Both the position numbers and the translations under genes were made by a program. Positions 1 to 5,709 of a DNA stretch of 6,207 bases are shown here, piece after piece. Source of the stretch: Candidatus Methanofastidiosia archaeon (lineage in GTDB: Archaea; Methanobacteriota_B; Thermococci; Methanofastidiosales; NM3); contig JAHKLV010000044.1 in assembly GCA_020854925.1 (NCBI GenBank), positions 1 to 6,207 of the forward strand, in the 5' to 3' direction. Every line of letters starts with the position of its first letter. Within the stretch, counting starts at the first letter, position 1. A model generated the notes under the pieces. That model did no database searches, was not told the origin of the DNA, and worked only from the letters and a program-made list of their open reading frames with translations.

Positions 1-498
1 GCCGATGACATCCTCGCCGGAAACGGGGGGCCGGAGGTGCGCAATCGTGGCGAGCCTGTCGGCAGCGCTCCCGTTGGGCACGTAGACAAGCTCGGTATAG
101 GCGCCACCGGGTGGACCGTAGACAAGCCAGGGGGCCCCGTCACCGGTGTTGTCGGGGGTCGCCTCGCCGGAAAACGGGTCGGCCACCGACGGGCGCAGGT
201 GCCCCCGTCGCGTAGCCTCGGCCACGGCCTCGGAAACGATGCGGGGAAGGTCCGGCGGCATGGTTGGCGACGGCCTGACAAAAAAGACGGGAAAGCCTGA
301 ATCCACCGCACAGTAGGACCTGCCGGCGGACCGCGCGCGCTCCCCTGCCGCAAGCGCGCTCTCGAGATGGAGGCGTGCCTGGGGCCCCGCCTCGCCCACG
401 AGGGTACGCATGGTCGCTTCAACATCGGGAGGAAGCTCGACGACCGTACGACGTATGGCGTCTACCAGTGCTTCCAGGAGTTCCTCACGATTGAACAT
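1..498 (-). CDS. Divergent class I fumarase / tartrate dehydratase alpha-type Fe-S hydro-lyase, N-terminal part (cut by left edge)
   Basis: The frame is open from ATG at 498 to the window edge, 166 codons, and the C-terminal part is missing. Seen: an N-terminal helical stretch with ELPPDV at 21-26, then YCAVDSGFPVFFV at 62-74, LRPSVADPF at 101-109, NTGDGAPW at 117-124 and VPNGSAADR at 140-148. These line up in order and spacing with the alpha/N-terminal catalytic domain of class I fumarate hydratases and L-tartrate dehydratase (CQDTG, LR.SV, NTG..P[AW], APKGGGSE). Members hydrate fumarate or dehydrate tartrate using a 4Fe-4S cluster. Odd: the usual CQDTG, whose Cys binds the cluster, is replaced by CAVDSG with Cys63 one residue early, and the GGGSE loop is degenerate. 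The substrate is therefore uncertain; this could be a specialised paralogue. The start was chosen because it fits the family N-terminus; GGGG lies 5 nt upstream. It is preceded by the carB terminator and probably has its own promoter. Confidence 0.68.
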   Translation of the reverse strand, partial: MFNREELLEALVDAIRRTVVELPPDVEATMRTLVGEAGPQARLHLESALAAGERARSAGRSYCAVDSGFPVFFVRPSPTMPPDLPRIVSEAVAEATRRGHLRPSVADPFSGEATPDNTGDGAPWLVYGPPGGAYTELVYVPNGSAADRLATIAHLRPPVSGEDVIG

Positions 499-525
499 GA
501 CTGCCCCAGTATCCTCTGGGGGGGC
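499..525 (-). promoter_or_regulatory. Ribosome-binding region with a hairpin, upstream of the hydro-lyase gene
   Basis: On the minus strand an AGAGGA (517-512) lies 13 nt before the ATG and a GGGG (507-504) lies 5 nt before it. The arms CCCCAG (521-516) and CTGGGG (509-504) can pair as a 6-bp stem with a 6-base loop. Pairing would bury the GGGG and leave most of AGAGGA in the loop. Which element is used for ribosome binding, and whether the hairpin tunes translation, is inference. Confidence 0.35.
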
Positions 526-528
526 AAG

Positions 529-556
529 GATATATAAGTTTTGGAAAAGCGCACAA
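529..556 (-). promoter_or_regulatory. Possible promoter for the hydro-lyase gene
   Basis: An AT-rich TTATATATC on the minus strand stands out in GC-rich surroundings, 31-38 bases before the ATG. TATATC (534-529) lies 16 bp from TTGTGC (556-551), a weak -35 match. The -35 would overlap the 3' arm of the carB terminator hairpin. The match is modest; the main support is that a gene follows a terminator and needs its own promoter. Confidence 0.3.
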
Positions 557-582
557 CGCACGGTGCCGTACGCATGTTGCGC
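545..582 (-). terminator. Intrinsic terminator of the carAB operon
   Basis: The minus strand has a GC-rich imperfect inverted repeat from 582 to 549, with outer arms GCGCA/TGCGC and inner arms CGTACGG/CCGTGCG, one G-T pair, a small bulge and a tight loop. It is followed directly by TTTTCC. It lies 34 bases after the carB stop. There is no T run on the plus-strand side, so it should act only on leftward transcription. Confidence 0.7.
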
Positions 583-615
583 CGTCAGAACGGGAAGAAG
601 AAGGGGAAGCGCACG

Positions 616-3600
616 TCACACGTTCGTGTAGTCTTCGAGGAACTCGATGCGCAATCCGCGGGAACTCGTTTCACGTATGGTGTGGACAAAGGCCTTGGCC
701 GTCCCGATGTTCGATATGACAAGCGCGTCATAGCCCGCGGCGATGATGCCGAAGGAAGGGTCGTGCGCGCTGCCGACGGTCTCAGGGGAGTACCAGGGTA
801 TGTCGATGACCACATCGATCTTATGCTCTGACACAGCGGCGTAGAAGGAGCTGTGCTCGCCATCAGCTGTCAGAGGCGACGCAGGGGTACCTGATGCGGC
901 AAGGCGTTCCACCAGGGGGGGTATGGCATAGAGGCGGTGCCCCACCCGATGGAGGTCAACGGCAAGGCGTTCCATAAGCTCCCACTGCGCCTCGTTGTTG
1001 CATGCCACAAAGACGCCGAGCTCCTTTTTGGAAAGGCGGGGATTGGCCGAGAACATCGCCTTGCGGTATGCGTCGTAGAAATCGCCGCCGATGCTTGCCA
1101 CCTCGCCCGTCGACTTCATCTCGACGCCCGTCACGGGGCTGGCGCCCGAAAGCCGCACGAAGGAGAACTTGGGAAACTTGACGCCCCGCTGGATGTGGTC
1201 GCGCACGATGGGCGGATTCTCGATAAGGTTCTTCCTGCCGAGGACGACCTTGGCGGCCTCCTCCATGAGATTGATGCCGTAGACCTTCGAGACAAAGGGC
1301 ATGGACCGCGACGAGCGCGAGTTGCATTCGATGACATAGATATCATCGCCCACGGCCAGGTACTGGATGTTAAAGGGGCCCTTGATGCACAGAGCGGTGG
1401 CAATCTGGCGGGAGTGCTCGTGCAATCGTTCACGAAGCGTTGTCGAGAGCTTGCCTGAGGGCGTCACCACGGTGGCGTCGCCGCTGTGGATGCCGGCGGG
1501 GTCGATATGCTCGAGGATAAAGCCAATGGTATGGCCCTCGCCGTCGCTCACCCCGTCAACCTCCACCTCGCGTGCATTGTCGAAGAACTTTGAGACCACC
1601 ACGGGATAGCGCTTTGAGACGCTTGCCGCCTGGGTGATGTACTCCTCGAGTTCCGCCTCGGTGTCGGCGACCTTCATTGCCGCGCCGGAAAGCACGTAGG
1701 ACGGGCGCACGAGAACGGGGAAGGAGACCTCCCGTGCAAAGGCAATGGCCTCAGCAGGACTGGCGGCGGTGGTCCAGCGGGGCTGCTTGACACCGAGCCG
1801 GTCCATGAGCTTGGAAAACTTCGAGCGGTCCTCCGCACGGTCGATGTCCTGGGTGGTGGTCCCGAGGATCTTGACGCCGCTCTTTGAGAGGAAGGGGGCG
1901 AGGTTGTTGGACGTCTGGCCGCCCACGCACAGCACGATGCCGCGGGGCGATTCCCTCTCGTAGATATCGAGGACGCGCTCGTAAGAGAGCTCCTCAAAGT
2001 AGAGCTTGTCGCTGATGTCGTAATCGGTGGAGACGGTCTCGGGATTGCAGTTGATGGTGATGACCTCGGAGACCCCCTGGTCCTTGAGGCCCCATATCAT
2101 GTTGACGGCACACCAGTCGAACTCGACGCTGCTCCCGATGCGGTAGACGCCTGAGCCGAGCACGATGGCCTTGTCGCCGTGTCCCGTCTCGATGTCATCC
2201 TCTTCGGCGCCATAGGTCATGTAGAGATAGTTGGTCGAGGCGGGCCACTCGGCGGAAAGGGTGTCTATCTGGCGAACATGCGGCACAATGCCCCATGTCG
2301 TGCGCAGGGCACGGACCTCCGCCTCGCCCCGCCCCAGGGCGCCGGCAATCTGTGCATCGTTGAATCCGCAGCGCTTGGCTTCGAAAAGGAGTTCCTTGAA
2401 GACCTCCTGGTCAAGCGTGGCACCGCCTGAGGGAAGCTGCTTGAGGTGGTCGTACAGCTCGGCTATGCGCAGGATCTTGTACAGGAAGAAGGGGTCTATC
2501 CTGCTCACCTCGTGCACCTCCTCCACGGTGGCGCCCTTTCGGAGCGCGGCCACAAGATAGAACAGGCGGTCGGGGGTGGGGACGGCGCACTCTGCCAGGA
2601 GCGCCTTTTTCGAAAGTTTGCGTCCGAGGGCGCAGATGATGCCCTTCTTGCCCACGTCGAGCATGCGCACGGCCTTTTGGAGCGCCTCCTCAAACGAGGT
2701 GCCGATGGCCATGACCTCTCCCACGCTCTTCATCTGGGAACCAAGCTCGGTGGGAACGGTGGAAAACTTCTGGAGGTCCCAGCGGGGCATCTTGACGGTG
2801 ATGTAGTCGATGGCCGGCTCGAAGCAGGCGGTCGTCTCCTTCGTGACGCCGTTGACAAGCTCCACGAGCGAGTAGCCTACGGAAATCTTCGCGGCGATGT
2901 AGGCAAGGGGATAGCCCGTCGCCTTGGAGGCGAGGGCAGATGAGCGGGAAAGACGGGGATTGATCTCGATGACCCGGTACTCCGTCGACGAGGTGTCAAG
3001 CGCATACTGGATGTTGCATTCGCCCACGATGCCCGCATGGCGCACGGCGCGTATGGACACGCTGCGCAGCATCTGGTACTCCTCGTCGGTGAGCGTCTGG
3101 GAGGGGCATACGACAATGGAGTCCCCCGTGTGCACCCCCATGGGATCGAAGTTTTCCATGTTGCAGATGCAGATGCAGTTGTCATCCGCATCACGGACCA
3201 CCTCGTACTCTATCTCCTTCCAGCCGCCCACATACTCCTCTATGAGCACCTGGTGGATGATGCTTTGGGAGAGGCCCTTGGTGGCGATACGTTCAAGGTC
3301 ATGCTCGTTGCGGGCAAAGCCCGAACCCTTGCCGCCCAGCGTAAAGGCGGGGCGCACCATAACGGGATAGCCAAGAGCCTCCGCGGCCGTCTTCGCGGCA
3401 GAGAGCGTGGTAACGGTAAAGCTCTTTAGTGTCTTGACGCCCGCTTCTGCCATGGTCTGCTTGAACAGCTCACGGTCCTCAGTCTTGAGGATGGCGTCCA
3501 CCTGGGTACCGAGAACCCTGATGCCATACTGGGAAAACACCCCCTCGTCGCGAAGCGACAGGCCCACGTTGAGCGCGGTCTGGCCGCCAAAGCCCAAGAG

Positions 3601-3858
3601 AACGCTGTCGGGGCGCTCGGCCTTGATGACCTCCTCGATGTAGTCCCTCGTGAGCGGAAGCAGGTAGACGCGGTCGGCGAGGCGGGGGTCGGTCTGGATG
3701 GTGGCGACGTTGGGATTGATAAGGACGGTCTCGATGCCCTCCTCCTTGAGGGCCTTGAGCGCCTGGCTGCCCGAATAGTCGAACTCGCCCGCCTGGCCTA
3801 TGCGCACGGCTCCAGAGCCGAGGACGAGCGTCTTTTTGATGGTGGGGTCGCACGGCAT
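616..3858 (-). CDS. carB: Carbamoyl-phosphate synthase, large (ammonia-dependent) subunit
   Basis: CarB makes carbamoyl phosphate from bicarbonate, ammonia passed from CarA, and two ATP, feeding pyrimidine and arginine synthesis. The 1080 residues match the usual full length (about 1070). Order: carboxyphosphate half (1 to about 400) with VMVRPAFTLGGKG at 166-178 and metal ligands Q284, E298, N300; oligomerisation region (about 400-550); carbamoyl-phosphate half with GSGVYRIGSSVEFDW at 568-582, VLVRPSYVLSGAA at 715-727 and Q832, E844, N846; C-terminal MGS-like regulatory domain (about 940-1080). The start near IGQAGEFDYSGSQA (20-33) and ECNSR (844-848) resemble Bacteroidetes and eukaryotic CAD enzymes more than E. 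coli. Odd: the MGS phosphate-binding T-x-G-T motif is absent, with AIPPLVER at 978-985 in its place. ATG is 4 nt after the carA stop, with GGAGGG overlapping the end of carA as ribosome-binding site, so the two are translationally linked. Confidence 0.98.
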   Translation of the reverse strand: MPCDPTIKKTLVLGSGAVRIGQAGEFDYSGSQALKALKEEGIETVLINPNVATIQTDPRLADRVYLLPLTRDYIEEVIKAERPDSVLLGFGGQTALNVGLSLRDEGVFSQYGIRVLGTQVDAILKTEDRELFKQTMAEAGVKTLKSFTVTTLSAAKTAAEALGYPVMVRPAFTLGGKGSGFARNEHDLERIATKGLSQSIIHQVLIEEYVGGWKEIEYEVVRDADDNCICICNMENFDPMGVHTGDSIVVCPSQTLTDEEYQMLRSVSIRAVRHAGIVGECNIQYALDTSSTEYRVIEINPRLSRSSALASKATGYPLAYIAAKISVGYSLVELVNGVTKETTACFEPAIDYITVKMPRWDLQKFSTVPTELGSQMKSVGEVMAIGTSFEEALQKAVRMLDVGKKGIICALGRKLSKKALLAECAVPTPDRLFYLVAALRKGATVEEVHEVSRIDPFFLYKILRIAELYDHLKQLPSGGATLDQEVFKELLFEAKRCGFNDAQIAGALGRGEAEVRALRTTWGIVPHVRQIDTLSAEWPASTNYLYMTYGAEEDDIETGHGDKAIVLGSGVYRIGSSVEFDWCAVNMIWGLKDQGVSEVITINCNPETVSTDYDISDKLYFEELSYERVLDIYERESPRGIVLCVGGQTSNNLAPFLSKSGVKILGTTTQDIDRAEDRSKFSKLMDRLGVKQPRWTTAASPAEAIAFAREVSFPVLVRPSYVLSGAAMKVADTEAELEEYITQAASVSKRYPVVVSKFFDNAREVEVDGVSDGEGHTIGFILEHIDPAGIHSGDATVVTPSGKLSTTLRERLHEHSRQIATALCIKGPFNIQYLAVGDDIYVIECNSRSSRSMPFVSKVYGINLMEEAAKVVLGRKNLIENPPIVRDHIQRGVKFPKFSFVRLSGASPVTGVEMKSTGEVASIGGDFYDAYRKAMFSANPRLSKKELGVFVACNNEAQWELMERLAVDLHRVGHRLYAIPPLVERLAASGTPASPLTADGEHSSFYAAVSEHKIDVVIDIPWYSPETVGSAHDPSFGIIAAGYDALVISNIGTAKAFVHTIRETSSRGLRIEFLEDYTNV

Positions 3859-3862
3859 TCCA

Positions 3863-4996
3863 TCAACCCTCCATCATGCCGACAAAGCGGTCAAAGAGAT
3901 AATCGGTATCCCGGGGCCCCGGCCGGGCCTCGGGGTGGAACTGCACGGCGCACACCTGCTCCGTGCGGGAGATGACGCCCTCGCAGCTGTGGTCGTTGGC
4001 GTTGGAGAACCAGAGGTCGAGGCCCGTGCCCTCAAGCGACGCGGGATCGACGACATAACCGTGATTCTGGCTCGTGATGTAGCAGCGCTTCGTGCCGACC
4101 TCCACGCAGGGCTGGTTCTGCGAGCGGTGCCCGTAGCGGAGCTTGTACGTCTTCCCACCAAGGGCGAGGGACACGAGCTGATTGCCCATGCAGATGCCAA
4201 AGGTGGGGATCCCGGCCGAGACGCACCCGGCGATGGTGTCCTGGACGGTGTCAACCTTGTCGGGATTGCCGGGGCCGTTGCTGATAAGCACTCCATCCGG
4301 GTTAAGGGCCTCGACGGCGTCAAGGGGCGTGTTGTAACGCACCTGCACCACGTGGATGTTGCGGCGCAAAAGCGACCGGATGATGCCGTACTTCGTCCCG
4401 CAGTCCAGGAGCACGACGGTCTTGGCACCGCCTTTGTTATACTCGATGGTGACGGGCGTGCTCATCTCTGACACGAGATTGCCGTCGGTGGGGTCCCGCA
4501 TCCGCTGTGCCCGCGCCCGCAGGCGGTCGAGATCGGGAAGGTCGCCTGCCTCATATACGTGCAGGACGGAGGGCATGACGCCATGCTCACGCAGGCGCTT
4601 GGTGAGGGCACGGGTGTCGATGCCAGCGATGCCGGGCACACCCTCATCGGACAGCCAGTGCGAAAGGGTGCGCTCGCATGCCCAGTGATGGGGACGCTCG
4701 CATATCTCGTGCGCGATGATGCCGCGTGTGCGGATGGCATCGGACTCAAATGCAGCGGGGAGCCCGGACTCCCCCGACAGAAAACGGGCGACGCCGTAGT
4801 TGCCGATAAGCGGGTAGGTGAAGGTAAGGAACTGGTGGTGGTACGACGGGTCGGTCATGGACTCGGTATAGCCGGCCATGCCGGTGCAGAAGACGGCCTC
4901 GCCCTCGGAGGTGCCAAGAGGACCGTACCCCTTTCCCTCGTAAACCGTCCCGTCCTGGAGAACAAGTGCTGCTTTCTTACTCGTTGATTCGAACAT
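3863..4996 (-). CDS. carA: Carbamoyl-phosphate synthase, small (glutaminase) subunit
   Basis: CarA hydrolyses glutamine and channels the ammonia to CarB in the cytoplasm. The 377 residues match the family length. An N-terminal CarA-specific domain (about 1-150, with GTVYEGKGYG at 16-25, FCTGMAGYTESMTDPSY at 36-52 and GIAGIDTRALTKRLR at 122-136) is followed by a class I glutamine amidotransferase domain (about 190-377) with ISNGPGNPD at 238-246, nucleophile Cys269 in GICMGNQ, NHGYVVD at 311-317 and the His354/Glu356 pair in FHPEA. The position after the nucleophile elbow is Asn272, where E. coli has His. The frame stays open upstream to 5143, but ATG 4996 was chosen because MFESTSKKAALVLQDG matches the family start and CCAGGG lies just upstream; the longer form would run through the promoter region. 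First gene of the car operon. Confidence 0.98.
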   Translation of the reverse strand: MFESTSKKAALVLQDGTVYEGKGYGPLGTSEGEAVFCTGMAGYTESMTDPSYHHQFLTFTYPLIGNYGVARFLSGESGLPAAFESDAIRTRGIIAHEICERPHHWACERTLSHWLSDEGVPGIAGIDTRALTKRLREHGVMPSVLHVYEAGDLPDLDRLRARAQRMRDPTDGNLVSEMSTPVTIEYNKGGAKTVVLLDCGTKYGIIRSLLRRNIHVVQVRYNTPLDAVEALNPDGVLISNGPGNPDKVDTVQDTIAGCVSAGIPTFGICMGNQLVSLALGGKTYKLRYGHRSQNQPCVEVGTKRCYITSQNHGYVVDPASLEGTGLDLWFSNANDHSCEGVISRTEQVCAVQFHPEARPGPRDTDYLFDRFVGMMEG

Positions 4997-5052
4997 GGAT
5001 AACCCTGGCCCTTTCGTCTGTCCTTGCGGTTGGTGATGTGCACGAGACAGGC

Positions 5053-5082
5053 AATATATATGTATCGTCACGTACGCGACAA
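5053..5082 (-). promoter_or_regulatory. carAB promoter
   Basis: On the minus strand TTGTCG (5082-5077, 4 of 6 to the -35 consensus) is followed after 18 bp by TATATT (5058-5053, 5 of 6 to the -10 consensus); TATATA at 5060-5055 with 16 bp is an alternative. Transcription would begin near 5046, giving a leader of about 50 bases before the carA ATG. The leader shows only a weak CTGTC/GACAG pairing, no attenuator and no PyrR-type loop that I can recognise. The spacer carries a near-palindrome listed separately. Confidence 0.6.
5067..5080. promoter_or_regulatory. Near-palindrome over the carA -35 and spacer (candidate operator)
   Basis: GTCACGTACGCGAC matches its own reverse complement at 12 of 14 positions. 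It covers four bases of the putative -35 hexamer and the neighbouring spacer, a position where a bound dimeric repressor would block RNA polymerase. It does not look like an ArgR box or a PurR site. Operator function is inference. Confidence 0.35.
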
Positions 5083-5105
5083 ATGCCGGCACAAAGTGTC
5101 GGCAT
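5083..5105 (-). terminator. Inverted repeat between the acetyltransferase and carA: weak terminator or operator
   Basis: Arms ATGCCGGCAC and GTGTCGGCAT (plus strand) flank AAA; the arms are 10 bp with one mismatch. In the minus-strand transcript the stem has one A-C mismatch and a UUU loop, and is followed by UUGUC, so it could end the flavoprotein-acetyltransferase transcript 97 bases after the last stop. The T run is short. In a plus-strand RNA the mismatch becomes a G-U pair. It directly abuts the carA -35, so an operator role is an alternative. Confidence 0.4.
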
Positions 5106-5201
5106 GTTGACGCCCTGTTGGCCCCATGGCCCGCAGGCGGCACCGGTTTCTAGATAGGAAGACCGTACCCTTTATAAAGATGTCGTTGGCCGCACCCTCG
5201 C

Positions 5202-5708
5202 CTAGTAGCGCCTGAATCTGAATCCCAGCACCTCCACGTCCTCCTCCTTGTCAAGGCGCTTGTCGTAGTTCTTGCGGAGCTGAACCATGTTGAGATGGTC
5301 AAATCCGCACCCCTGGTAGAAGGCAAGCGCCTCCACATTGCGGATCGCAACATCCACGAAAAGCGCCGTGGTTCCGTCCCCCTTCAGCATGGCGTCGAGC
5401 AAACCCATGGCTTCCGAACCAATGCCTTTGCCGCGATGGTGCTCGGAGACGTACAGGTCCTCAAGCCATGCGGCGTCGTGGCCTCCTTTCCGCAGGCGCA
5501 CAAACCCTACAGGCGTCTGTTCATCGAGAATGAGGTATACGGTCGTCTCAGGGTCCCACCCGTCAAGCGTCTGGGCGGCGGTGGCGCCGTCTTCCCAATA
5601 CTCTTCTGGCGCACTGTTCAGGGCGCGGTGGTAGTTGAAATGCTTGACCATCATGTCGAGGAGCACGGGGCGGTCATTCCCCGTATACGGTCTGAGTGAG
5701 CGTGTCAT
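5202..5708 (-). CDS. GNAT-family N-acetyltransferase
   Basis: Predicted cytoplasmic acetyltransferase that moves an acetyl group from acetyl-CoA to an unidentified amine. The 168 residues form a single GNAT domain: a first strand at RSLRPYT (3-9), a central strand with TPVGFVRLRK (65-74), WLEDLYVSEHHRGKGIG (81-97) containing the acetyl-CoA pyrophosphate loop R92-G-K-G-I-G, and the closing N123-x-x-A-x-x-F-Y...GF motif (123-136). A basic/acidic tail (about 145-168) follows. The start ATG 5708 was chosen because it sits one base after the TGA of the upstream flavoprotein gene, as in coupled genes, and fits the domain start. An in-frame ATG at 5735 would add nine residues and overlap the neighbour by 26 bases. 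Neither start has a clear Shine-Dalgarno sequence, in keeping with re-initiation. Substrate (small molecule, ribosomal protein or antibiotic) cannot be told from sequence. Confidence 0.9.
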   Translation of the reverse strand: MTRSLRPYTGNDRPVLLDMMVKHFNYHRALNSAPEEYWEDGATAAQTLDGWDPETTVYLILDEQTPVGFVRLRKGGHDAAWLEDLYVSEHHRGKGIGSEAMGLLDAMLKGDGTTALFVDVAIRNVEALAFYQGCGFDHLNMVQLRKNYDKRLDKEEDVEVLGFRFRRY

Positions 5709-5709
5709 G

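Noticed and set aside
3800..4471. Long plus-strand open frame (223 codons) opposite carA
   Set aside because: It lies antisense to a certain gene, has no family motif and no ribosome-binding site; GC-rich coding DNA commonly leaves such shadow frames. The same applies to the plus-strand frames at 937-1458 and 2446-2943.
4855..5043. Upstream open frame starting at a GTG in the carA leader and overlapping carA
   Set aside because: It has no ribosome-binding site, no regulatory codon run (no Arg or other leader-peptide pattern) and mostly overlaps carA in another frame.
4997..5143. N-terminal extension of carA by 49 codons
   Set aside because: The extra residues match nothing in the family, and the extension would cross the promoter, the palindrome and the inverted repeat.
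4920..5176. Short repeat GGGTACGGTC (minus strand) inside carA near its start and again upstream in the intergenic gap
   Set aside because: Only about ten identical bases with one-gap extension; the first copy encodes the conserved GYGPL of CarA, so chance similarity is more likely than a duplicated control site.
5170..5179. Palindrome CTTTATAAAG as a promoter
   Set aside because: It resembles a -10 box on either strand, but no acceptable -35 lies 16-18 bp upstream in either direction.
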